A stretch of DNA of 64,000 nt from Cryptomeria japonica (taxonomy: Eukaryota; Streptophyta; Pinopsida; Cupressales; Cupressaceae), in contig NC_081411.1 of the NCBI RefSeq assembly GCF_030272615.1, positions 156,698,971-156,762,970 of the forward strand. The letters are read 5' to 3'. The translations under genes and the position numbers were made by a program. The notes below the pieces were generated by a model. That model searched no databases. It had not been told where the DNA came from and saw only the letters and a program-made list of their open reading frames with translations. Every line of letters starts with the position of its first letter. The first letter of the stretch is position 1. This document shows, piece after piece, positions 11,701 through 23,100 of the stretch.

Positions 11701-12881
11701 TGCTAGGCCCAATATGGAAAGCTAATGTACTGAGAGGGGAGGAGTGAATCAGTACTCCAAAACATTTCTTTGATAATAACCTTACTGTTATGCATAAACA
11801 TAATAGTGCAGTAACATAAAATAAATCTAAAATAAATAGATAACAATCATACATGATTCACTCCATAACACATATATTTTGGTCACGCAGAAACTCTTGG
11901 TTAGAGAGAAAAACTATGGTGGGGATGGCACCCACAACTTCACTACTGCAATAATAAAGATTTCTTGGTTAGAGCTACATTTAGCTATTTCTGATAGCTT
12001 ACCCTATTAGGAGTATCAAGATCAGTTAGATATACCTTACTAAAGGATTTTACAACACTATATAAATGCTGCACCTGGTTAAAGGATTTACAATTTATAA
12101 CTTGGTTAGAGTCTTTTACCCTATTAAAGGTTTTTCTTACAACTTCAAATATTACCATAGAATCATTACAAATATCTGCAAGTTTACATCTGAAATGCTA
12201 TAGCAGATTCTATGTGCTCAGAATAAGATTACCTAGCTTGTAGCATACCTCAGTAACCCATAATGTAACTCAGTAAACCCTTTTGTTTACTTTGTTCTTT
12301 GATTGTTCACTAATAACCTTCTCGGTGACCTCTTTGTGTCTCTGTAATAGTTTTCCTTCATGCATACACACACATATCTCACATCTCTTGTATATCTCTC
12401 TTTCTAACCCTAAAATCATGTTGTATAAATAGATCTCTTACAGCGGTGATCTAATTCATTGCTTTGATCTTACAAAAGAATCTTTGAATGAATAACTAAA
12501 CAAAATATTTCATTGGTTAGATTGACCTTGTAATCATACACAATCTCCTAGTGCAATTTCCAATGCAAAAATGGTTAGATGTGCCTCGATCTTGTAACAC
12601 GTTTTCATGTGCATGTCCAGGTTCAATGTATCTGGTAAAACGTTTCACTCGGTGAATATCAACTCAGCGAGTTAACTTTACTGCTCGGTAGCCATGAAAC
12701 ATTACTCGGTAAATAGCTCGGTGAATACTACATTCTGTGATTGCTTTCTTCTGTAACCAACTAGATTGTTCAGACCGACTTCTCTATGTGTACCAACTGC
12801 ATGATTCGGTAATACTAACCGACTAGAATATATAGTATGACTTTGGATATGAAACTAATGGCAATTTCATAAGTAGTAACA
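11701..12881 (-). repeat. 5' LTR of element B
   Basis: It is 1181 bp, starts TGCTAGGCCC on the + strand and ends AGTAGTAACA, and is followed by the target duplication AAATA. It is homologous to 4869-6050. CTCGGT motifs cluster at about 12640-12815. It would carry the promoter of the element. Confidence 0.92.
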
Positions 12882-15073
12882 AAATATCCCCTCGGTCATA
12901 GCGGGGGATTTTAATATGACTAAATCCCAGAATGACAAGGCTGGGGGACTTCTGTTTGAATGGAAAAACTCAGAAAGACCTCATTAGGATAGGTTTAAAC
13001 AACATCTACAATTGTTTGACCCCATGGAAGGCACTAAACCTGACACCCCTAACATATGGCACACCTGGTGCAACTTTTAGCAAAACACTAATAGGATCTA
13101 CTCTAGGTTAGATAGATTCTATGGTAATAAGAACTTTTTCTCCTTTTCCCCCAACCAGTCTGGGAATGCAGTTGTAGACTTACCATCTACCCTATCTGAC
13201 CACTTCCCCATTTTATTCATTACTAACATCAGGAACTCCATCACCCCTAGCCACCCTCGCAATAAGAAATTCTTACTTAACACCTCCTTGTTGCAAGATG
13301 AGGATGTCCTAAATGCCATCAAACTAATTAGACTCTTCAACTTGCAACCACATCTCCCCCAATACCACATGCTCAGATGGCAGAGGAACATTTCCTCCTG
13401 GCAGAATCTTCTCCAAACCATTGGCCAAAAAAAATCCAAGGACTTTAGATTCATAGAAAAAACTCTCTCTTCAACTTCACTCCCTAGAATATGAAATTCA
13501 ACTGCAGCCCTCTTCCCCTACCCTGGCCAAAAAGGTCTCTAAGGCTAGAGATATCCTCAGGAAACACCAGCAGGTTAAAATCAGAGGTGCTTTCATCAGA
13601 GCCTGCAACCACTGGCTCCAGTTTTGTGATAAGGGCTCCAAAATATTCTTTAATCTGCTTAAGCAAAAACAGATCAGGGAAATAATAGATAGAATAACTA
13701 TAGATGATAAGGAACTCCTGGATATCAATGATATCAAAGAAGCCTTTGAAGTGTTTTACAGGACTTTGTTTACCTCTGAGGATAATGAGGCCTTGACACA
13801 TGCCCATACCAAATGTAGGACAATTATTCCTAATAGAATCTCCAAGGATGAAGCCAGCCTCCTCAAAGCTAAGTTAACCATGCAAGAAATCAAGGATGCC
13901 ATTAAGGCTCTCAAGGATAGAAAGGCCCCAGAACCTGATGGACTTCCTGCTGAATTCTACAAAACTAACATTGACTGGATCTCCAATGACCTATATGACA
14001 TCTATAATGAAGCCCTTGCCACTGGCACCCTGGGGGAGTTCATAAATAGGGGTATTGTTAAGCTTATTCCAAAAGAAGGGGACAAAGCCCTAATTAAAAA
14101 TTGGAGGCCAATTACCCTCCTCAATGTATCCTACAAAATCTTGGCCAAAGCCTTAGCCTCTCACCTTGAGAAGATCCTCCCCAAATTTATCTGCTCCACC
14201 CAAACAAGCTTCATTAGAGGCAGATAGATCTTAAAGAATCTTGGAGAATCTTGTAACGAGTTGGGAATCCATGGGATGGGCCAGAACCTCAAAACAAGAC
14301 GTCGCCATGTTCCTTGTTGACTTTGAGAAAGCATATGATAGGGTGGAATGGGACTTCATCCTCATGATGCTCTCAGCCTTTGGCTTTCCTAGCGAGTTCT
14401 GTGATTATGTTTGAATCCTCCTCAAGGATGCATCCACCCTGGTTGAAGTCAATGGGACCCTCTCCTAGCCTATTCCCCTGTCTAGATCAATTAGGCAGGG
14501 CTGCCCCCTTTCCCCTGCTTTGTTTTTCATTGCTTCTGATGCCCTGTATTATCTCCTTAGAGATGACACCCTATCCCCTCGTGTCCAAGGTATTACTATG
14601 CCGGACAACTCTGAGCTGATCAACATCTAGTTTTCTGATGATACCTCGCTCTTCCTAAAGCTCTCAAAGAACAACATTGACTCCCTTAATAAAAAACTTG
14701 ACATTTTTGGTAGAGCTTCCGGAGCCCGGATATCTAGCACCAAATCCACTTTACTTGGATGGAAAGATAATCCTCTGGACTGGCTTCACTAGTTTGGCTA
14801 TGCGTGGGGAGGACCTAATAAATTGGTCTGTTATCTTGGCATCCCCTTTTCTATATCTCCCTCTCTTAAGGACATGTGGGGCTGGGTCAATAGATAGGAA
14901 AATCAACAAGTGGAACAATAGGGTCCTCTCCCTTGCCGGCAGGATTCAAGTCTACCAAAAAATCCTATGTTCATACAACATAAACTACTCCTTAGTGTGG
15001 ATGTTCAACAACTACCAAGTCTTTGATATCCAAAAGGCCATCAGACGGTTCCTATGGTCTGATGGGAAGGGTA
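12882..15073 (+). pseudogene. LINE ORF2, end of endonuclease and reverse transcriptase
   Basis: It resumes the gene broken at 4868. SVIAGDFNM (about 12892) and LSDHFPI (about 13195) are endonuclease motifs. The RT follows: KAPEPDGLPAEFYK (13922 on), NWRPITLLNVSYKILAK (14099 on), VDFEKAYDRVEWDF (about 14317), GCPLSPALFFIASDAL (about 14498) and FSDDTSLFL (about 14631), where the usual FADD has Ala changed to Ser. The stretch 13751-14227 is open. Elsewhere there are stops (for example TAG at 14225-14227) and frameshifts. The RT copies LINE RNA at the nicked target (family knowledge). Element C interrupts it at 15073. Confidence 0.9.
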
Positions 15074-15972
15074 TGTTGGGTCTCAAATCAACAGATTGGA
15101 AGGGTTCTAAGGAAATGCCAACTCCTATGATTAAACCCTCCAATTGACTTGGCCAACTTATAGAGTGAACCTATTTAGTTACTAACTCTCTCTCTTTAGG
15201 CTCTGCAGGACCTAGGCGGGTATACCTATTCACTGAATGTCTCCAATAAACAGTGCCTTTTATAGCAGATATGTTATCCTATTCTGATATCTCCTGATCT
15301 TGAAATGGCATGAGTTCCTTGAATGGAGATATAGCAGACGAGTTCAAGATTGTTATTTTGTTTTATGTTTCTTAATTACTCCTGTAGCTGTCGAAATGAC
15401 TAATTATGAAAAGAAATGATAAATATAACTTGAGACTTTAGCCAGTGCCTTCTTTACTGCATGGGTTACAGAGTCATTACAATTTTCTTCAGGACTTGTA
15501 GTGCGAATCTGTGAGACAGTTTTTTAACTCATCCCTTATGAACCTGTCAGTTACTATTTCTTTCAAAACCAAATGAATGCTTATATTATGTGCTGATTGA
15601 GTGAATTTAACCCTACCCTTAAGGGACCAGTCAATTAAGCTTTGCAAGGAACAATTACAATCCGCATGCAAAACTTTTGTTGCAACATTATAACCTAAAG
15701 CATAGATTTGATCTTAAAAATATGAATAACCTTATCTTTATCAGATAATATCACAGACGATTGCCAAAAGAAAATGAAATAATCCACAACACATATGCAG
15801 GGAAACATTTGATCAAGATTTGTATTCCATTGAAGTTCGTATACAAAAGACTTACAGGCTGTCGTTCTTTCGCTCTTAATCCTATCTAATAATATCTTTA
15901 CATTACAAAAATCATTCTCATATATGTATGAGGATGAAAGATTTTCACGAAGAGACACGACTTTTCAAAATA

Positions 15973-18900
15973 TTAGTCGTTAACTCGAGTGTTTCTAAAC
16001 TTAAGCAAAAAGAGATTCAAAAGCCCCAAATGATGAATGTAATCATCGTCTTTGAATGTCCTGATTCGAGGCGTTTGCTTTTTTAATTCATCCCCTACCG
16101 TCAGGTACTTGAATATCATCTGGTTGACGGTAGGGGCCATATCCTTACTCCGATCAATTTCTAACAAGGCCCAATCCTTGATGCTGACAAGCTCCTTTCG
16201 CAAATCCTCCAAGGTTATTACCTCTCCTTCCTTGTAGACGGAAGGCATTCCAACGGGTTTTTCATCATCTAATTCTTTTAAATCTCTTCTCAGCATATCC
16301 TCGAATTTGACATGATTATCCATATACGCGTTACCTTCAGCCTTTTCTTCTGGCGTCATGGAATCGTCATTGCTTAGCACTCCCTACAATCATGCTCTTA
16401 ACCGCTCATGCTCTGTTCGCGCTTTTATTGTTCCATTGTAAACTATCCAATATGGTTCGACCTGTAAGAGCATGGTGTTAAACCGATGTCCTATGATGTC
16501 ATTGACCAATTTGTCCATCTTTTGCTGGATATTGTCTGCGCATTTATTGGCCTTCTCTGCCTGATATTTCCAGTACAGGGCATCAGAGACGTCATCCAAG
16601 CTGCGTCCTGCGGGGTATGAGGTGTATTCGCTGATAGGAGTCCCCGTTTCTAGTTGCAATACCTTTGCTTGCAACTTCTGGTTTTCTTCCTTGGATTTTT
16701 CATATAATCCCTTGTATGTAATGTTCTCTCTGACCAGAAACTCTGTCTGGTCCAAGTTCAATCTTGCAACATCCAGGTTGAGCTTTGCGGTGACCCTAGG
16801 ATCAGTCTTTCCAACCTGATGAACCATGAGATGCCCAAAGGTTTCTTCTATATCCACAATGATTGGCCTCTTCCCTTTTGGATATAGTGCCCACTGTAGG
16901 AGAGCCTTTTTGTCTAGATCATATCCAGAGCCTAGGAACAGTTTATCTACCTCCTGGGGCAATACCTGCTGATTCAAATCTTGTTTCTTCAAAAAGCCAT
17001 CAAATAAGAGTGCTGAGTTGATATCCCAACCAGAGAAGATGATCACACCGGCCTCTTTTACTAATTTCCTCCCCTTTTCAGGAGTCATATCTTTCATGAG
17101 GACATCAATTTCATCCTGTAATCTCTTCATCTGTTCTTCCTCTGGTTTTCCAGCCATGCTTCGTTTGACATGAGCCCCTTTGTATTGATATAGAAATGAG
17201 AGGAATTCCCTAGAGGAGGCGAATCCATCATCAGCAATGAAGTCCTCATGCTCAGTCATTCTTATGTCAACAACATCTTTGATGTTGATTTCTCCTGTGT
17301 CCATGTTCATTTCTGTTTCGAAACCAGGAGGATAATCCTCTCGAGGAGAATCAAGTGGGATACTACTGGCAGTTGATTTTGGTGACATGTGAGCTAGGGG
17401 CTGACTGTCTCTTTCAGTATTAATGAAGCGAAGGAATTGTGAAGGAACTCTGTGCATAATTTCAGCTTCATGTTGAAGCAGCCTTTTAGCTACCTCTAGA
17501 GGATCTTGGAGATTTCCAATTAGGTCTCCATCTATCATTCCCCTTGCCCTTTTCCATTTGTAGGCCTCCCAGACTAACTCACTCTTTCCTTTTAAAACTT
17601 TGGCCTCCTCTCGCTCAAGGTTCTTAATTAGGTCATCTGGCATTTTGGCCATATGCATCCCAGCTTTGAGTTTCTGTGAGGCTCTGGCAGCTTTTATATA
17701 TCCTTCGGGATCAAAATTCTCCCTAGGCTCACCCAGAGTCATGCCATAGTAATTTAATTTATTCTATAATAAATGATAACTCTTCGAACTTTTGACAATG
17801 AAATCAGAGAAAACTAATAGACCTGGAACAATAGATTGTTTACCAAAATCAATTAAATGTTTAGCACTGGCAATAGACAATTGCCTTATAATCTCCAAGC
17901 TAGCCACTCTGTCTGGCACCGTAATTGGAAGCATGTGTGGTTGCCCTTCATATCCAAATACCCTTATCTCTATGTGATTATCATGGCAATACCAATCACC
18001 CCAATTATGTTCAATCTGTGATTCTGGAGAGAAATCCTTTGGCCTGAGGAACCTCTTAATTTCAGGAGACAAAGTATAATCCCTGCGTTGTCCAAAAGCT
18101 GCACTGAGAGGTTTCACTAAGTATTCTTGAAAATGCCAATATTGGTTGTTCATAAACCTCTGGTCCCATGCTGATACCCACAACTGAACTGGCTTCTTCA
18201 GACCATTCTTATCATAAGACCTGATGCTGAACTCATCTGGCCAGAAGTTAATTTCTTGTCCACAATAAAGAAGAATATGCATTAGCATGGAGTATAATGA
18301 AAAGTGAACATTCACAAGGTCTCCTTTCATTTTTTCCAGCCCATGATTCAAGGTATCCGCAACATAAGTAGCAAAATCAAATGACCTAGGGTCTTTTGAT
18401 TGAATATCAGCACACAGAACCATAATCCCAACATCCATGAGTGGATGAGCCTCTATGCCTAGTACTTGGGCTCCAGTATAATACGTATATTTGAAATATG
18501 GATGGAAGTGGTTGACATCAAATGGCACCTTGTCACTTTTGCCAAACTAAACAAATGACCCACCCACTTTTGGCCTGTGAACAGGTAGCCTCCAAGTCCT
18601 GTAGATATTTTCCAAACTAAAGAATTCCTGTGAAAGTTTCTTCATATCGATGCTTTCCTCGACTTCCCAGTCTAGATCAAAAACCATATCAATAGTCTGC
18701 TTGTTGATTACTACTAATGTATTCCCTCTGTAATCACATATGGTTTTAGTTCTCGGGTTGTAGCAATTTACCAGAGCTTTCATTAATTCTACGTCTACAA
18801 ATACATTTGGAACTACTAACTTGCCTAAGTTCCTTTTCCACAGATTACTAATGGGTTCAGGTGCATCCCTTCTTTTGTAACCAAACAAAAATAACTCATG

Positions 18901-19146
18901 CCCTCTTATCTCAGTCCAAATGTCTCCTAGATTTTCAAATTTGTCCTCTAATCCTTCTTCTTCACTTTTAATCTTCTTGGACCTTACACTAGACGATGGA
19001 CACTGGTCTAATAAGTCCTGAGTCAAAGCTCTCCCTTCTTTCTTCTGTCTCTTGGGCTTCTCTTCAGGGTTTAACTCTTTTCCTTTCCTACTCTTTTTAG
19101 AAGAAGAAGACGAAGGTTCCATAGTTACAGTAAATAAGAGAGACAA
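15973..19146 (-). pseudogene. LTR-borne ORF, copy 1 (four stops)
   Basis: It has the same 1058-codon frame as copies 2 and 3 with no indels. It is interrupted by TAG at 18547-18549 (Gln codon in the other copies), TAG at 17764-17766 (Gln in the others), and two stops at 16390-16392 and 16384-16386 that are shared with copy 2 and absent from copy 3. All look like C-to-T changes on the coding strand, as expected from methylcytosine decay. See copy 2 (27555-30728) for the protein description. Confidence 0.82.
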
Positions 19147-19419
19147 TACTTACTTGGTAGAATGCTCAACTCTTCTGGTTATCGTTTGCAAATCTCTGCA
19201 AGTTCTTCACAGCTTTCAATCTCTTAGCATCGATCTGATTCTTACGAAAATTCACTCAGCTTAACTGTAATTGAATGGGTAACTTGTGTATAGTTAATGT
19301 TCTGCATCTGTAACGGCTACTCAAGTGTTTTAAATTTAATTGCAGATGTGACACTTTTCAACTGGGCCTTTAATTCCTTCGCGGGAAGTACAGTCCGCTC
19401 AAAGTGCGCGCGTTTCAAA

Positions 19420-19945
19420 TTATCGATGAAACCCCTATCTTCGGCCGAGTGTTTGAATCTTCCATCGAAAGCTCATTCTCTTCGATAATATTGTTTCGGT
19501 GAAAAACTTACGTCGAGAAGCCGCTTTTAAGACTCATCGAAATTACTTTTTCATCGATAGTCTCCCTTTTCGACAAGTTGCTCGTGAGTTTCATCGATGC
19601 CATACTTTCGATGAGTTTCTTTCTTCGATGAAGGCTTATGAGTGTTCATCGATATCCCCTTTTTCATCGATATCCTTTTTATCGATGAAACAGCTTTTCT
19701 TTTGTTCGACACCACGTTCATCGATGAAACTTGCATTTCGATGAATGTCTCTTGAGTTTCCTCGGTAACGATATTTCTTCGAAATCACCTTTTGCCTTTT
19801 CGCCTTTTGCTTTTACCTTTTCGATGAAACCTGGGGTATCGATGAGCGGTTTCTTGCATTCATCGAAGGTAACTTCTTGCCGAAACACCTTTGCTTAATG
19901 TTTTACATGCCCTGTGTCGATGAAAATGCTCTTTCGATGAAACTT
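19420..19945 (-). promoter_or_regulatory. TCGATGAA / TTCATCGA motif array in LTR 1
   Basis: About eight TCGATGAA and about seven CATCGA motifs occur in roughly 520 bp, in both orientations, often as palindromic ATCGAT. The array lies just upstream of the LTR ORF start, in the U3-like part of the LTR. The same array recurs in LTR 2 and LTR 3. A role in binding a host factor is inference only. Confidence 0.5.
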
Positions 19946-20067
19946 CTCCTGCAGTGCTCGATACAGCTTACTGGCCGAAATATCCATTAGTCTTCATGCT
20001 TATGGAAACATATATTATTATTTTTTTTATTTTTATTATATTTTTTCTTAAAAAATAGTGCTCAACA

Positions 20068-20198
20068 GCGGCTCTGACTGAGGATGAAGGCATTCTGAAT
20101 TATGCCTTCAAGAATCCAGAATCTCTGGTTAGCGCAGATATGATGGTATTTACAATGGAAATGGATCCTACCCTACTGTACAGGTGATGCAGAGTGCT
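20068..20198 (-). other. Pol-to-LTR spacer of copy 1, lacking an obvious polypurine tract
   Basis: It is 131 bp between the pol stop and the LTR. On the minus strand the bases next to the LTR read CCTCAGTCAGAGCCGC, which is not a purine run. The spacer of copy 2 (31650-31780) is the same. Confidence 0.6.
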
Positions 20199-23100
20199 TC
20201 AGGAGAAGAAGTTCTTTAAGAACTGCCCATGTACTGGTAATTCTTGGACCTCCCCTGTCGCGTTTTGGAGCAAATAAGAATCCTCCCCCCCTTTGTCTAT
20301 GATCACATATGGGCCGATCCATAAGGCTTCAAATTTACCATGCTTGCCTTTGTCTTGACTCCTGGCATTCCACATTAAAACCCAGTCTCCTACACAAAAT
20401 TTCCTGTTAGATGTCCTCTTGTCATACAACCTCTTCATTTGATTCTGAATCCTGATATTTTGCCTTTGAGCTTCTGCCCTGACTTCATCAAGTTCTACTA
20501 GCTGCATTATTCTTTCTTGTGCTGGATCTTCAACATCTATTTCTTCTTGAATCATAAATCTATGTACAGGTAGAAGATTATCCAAAGGTAGTCTGGCCCT
20601 TTTGCCATAAACCAATTCAAATGGAGATTTCCCTGTGGATTTTTTCACAGTTATCCTGTCTGCCCATAATGCAAGATTCAACTTTGAGTCCCATGCTTTT
20701 TTGTTCTGCCCCAGCATCTTTTTAATGATCTTCAGGATGTTCTTGTTGCTTGATTCAGCTTGCCCATTCCCCTGGGGGTGATAAGGAGAAGAATGTGATA
20801 TCTTAATGCCATATTCATCACAAAAATTGTTAAATTCCTCTGATCTAAAAGACATGCCATTATCTGAGATGATTCTTGCAGGAACACCAAACCTAGTAAT
20901 AATGTTCTCCATTAAGAATTTTATCACCACCTTGCTAGTGGCCTGTTTGGTAGATATTGCCTCCACCCATTTGGTAAAATAATCTGTAGCAACCAATATC
21001 CATCTGTGTCCTCCACTGGATTTTTCTGATATTTCCCCTATAAAGTCAATTCCCCACTGTTGGAATGGTTCTTCAGTCAACATTGGTCTCAACGGGAGTG
21101 ATCCTTGATACTTTGTTTTGCTTGAGAACTTTTGACAAGCTTCGCATTTTCTGACATATCTATAGGAATCATTGAAGACACATGGCCAATAATATCCGGC
21201 TCTCAATATTTTATGTGCTATAGTCTTAGCTGAGAAATGGCCACCACAAACCCCATCATGCATTTCGTGAAGAACCTTGTCTGCCTGGTAGTTGTCCAGA
21301 CACAATAACAATATCCCATCTCTATTTTTCCAGTATAAGTCCCCATTTATAATCACATACCTTGCTGATTTTAACTTCAAAGCTCTCTTCTGACTATCGG
21401 TCATAGCATCTGGACACTTTAAGTGCTTAAGGTAATACATGATATCAGTGTACCATGATGTTTTCTCAATACTGAAATTAGCTTCTTCCCATCCAACCTG
21501 ATTCACATCAGACTCTTCAATTTCAGTTCCTGTCATGAGTTTGGCCAGTCCTTGTCCTTTGATAACCTGTGAAATCTTAAGCTCAATGTTAAATTCTTGT
21601 ATCTGATTGATCCATTTGCATCTTTTGCCCGTGACCTCAGTTTGTCTGAAGATATCTTTTACTGCTGCATTGGGGACATAAGCAATAACTTCGGCCCCTA
21701 CTAAGTATGGCCTGAATTGTTTTACTGCTTTGACCAGAGCATAGGCCTGCTTTTCATTTATTTCATATTTTACTTCTGAAGGGCTTAAAGATTTGCTAAA
21801 GTATGCAATGGGCTGCTCATATCCCTCTGAATTTTTCTGTAACAACACTGCTGCTATAGTATGACAAGAAGCAAATGAAAATATCATAAATGGTTTGCCA
21901 AAATCTGGGGAAATCAGTACTGGTGCCTCAGAAATTGCTCTTTTAATAGCCACAAAGGAATCAATTGCTTCTTCAGTCCAGTCAATTTTTGCCTCTTTCT
22001 TCAACATCCTCACTATAGGTCTCACTATGTCTGCGAAATTCAAAATGAACCTTCTCACAAAATTAATCTGTCCCAAAAATGACTGAATGGCTTTGATAGT
22101 TCAGGGGATGGGAACCTCATTAATAGCTGCTACCCTTTCAGGGTCAATTCTCACCCCCTCCTTGGATACTATGTGTCCAAGTAGTTTTCCCTCTTCAACA
22201 CCAAAGTGACATTTCTTGGGATTCAAGGAAATTCCATATTCTAAGGCTTTTTTAAATATCTTCTCAAGGTGTTCACAGTGATCATCAGCTTTCTTCGAGT
22301 ACGCAGTCAGATCATCCTGGTATACTACCATGATTATATCAATCAATTCTGCAAAGGCCACATCCATTGCCCTTTGAAAAGTAGCTCCAGCATTGGTCAA
22401 TCCAAATGGCATTCGTGCATAGACATAAGTGCCCCATGGAGTTGTGAAGGCTGTCTTATATTTTTCAGTTTCTCTAACTTTTACCTGATTGTAACTTGAA
22501 AATCCATCCATCATGGACAGCAACTCACACCCTGTTACCTTCTGCAGCATATTATCCATGTTTGGCAATGGATAGTTATCCTTTAAAGACGATATGTTTA
22601 AATTCCTAAAATCTACACATAATCTAATATCCCCATTTTTCTTCCTGACTGGTACCAAGTTAGAAACCCATGTGGAATATCTGCATGGTTCTATTATTCC
22701 TGCATCTTTCATCTTTATAATTTCTTCTCTCATTTTTGGTAGCAATGTAGGATTAATTGGTCTCTGTTTTTGCCTAAATGGCTTAGCTTCTGGCTTAAGT
22801 GGTATCTCATGTTGAAAGAGATCTTCCCTGTAAGCTTTGAGATCCTCATAAGACCATGCAAACACATGTTTATATCTTTTTAACAAGATTATCAGTTGTT
22901 GCCTCATAGTAGGAGTCAATTTTTTTCCAATAAAAACATTCTTGGGGGCTTCTTCATTTCCTAGATTGATTTGTTCAACATCACTTTCTTTAACAGCTGA
23001 CCCTTTGGTTTCAATTACATCTTGAGCATTAAAAGTTCTCTCTAATGCTACCAGGCCTCTTGGTAATTTATTTGACTTCAGTTGTATAATTTCATGTCCA

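Larger units (their letters stand above)
4869..12881 (-). mobile_element. Sirevirus-like non-autonomous LTR retrotransposon B
   Basis: This is a complete 8.0-kb element read on the minus strand: 5' LTR 11701-12881, initiator-Met tRNA primer site, gag, a second long ORF, multiple polypurine tracts, 3' LTR 4869-6050. The host LINE is duplicated as AAATA at 4864-4868 and 12882-12886. The LTR ends are TGTTA...TAACA (TGCTA at the inner end of the 5' LTR). No protease, integrase or RT is recognisable, so the element is non-autonomous. By eye the two LTRs differ at 4 of the first 80 or so aligned bases, which makes B older than array C. A (left edge) is a relative in inverted orientation. Confidence 0.9.
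15074..20067 (-). repeat. LTR 1 of array C (distal 3' LTR)
   Basis: It is 4994 bp, starts TGTTGGGTCTC on the + strand and ends GTGCTCAACA. Within it, on the minus strand and in order, lie an A-rich start, a TCGATGAA motif array (about 19420-19945), a long ORF (19146-15973) and about 900 bp of downstream sequence (15074-15972) with no supported gene. The size is unusually large for an LTR, largely because of the ORF. Confidence 0.93.

Noticed and set aside
15489-15958. Small minus-strand ORFs of 60 and 87 codons, repeated at 27071-27540 and 38653-39122
   Set aside because: They recur only because the LTRs are nearly identical. They lie downstream of the LTR ORF, and no feature suggests that they are genes.
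19499-19744. + strand ORF of 81 codons in each C LTR
   Set aside because: It falls inside the TCGATGAA motif array, antisense to the element, with no protein similarity recognised.
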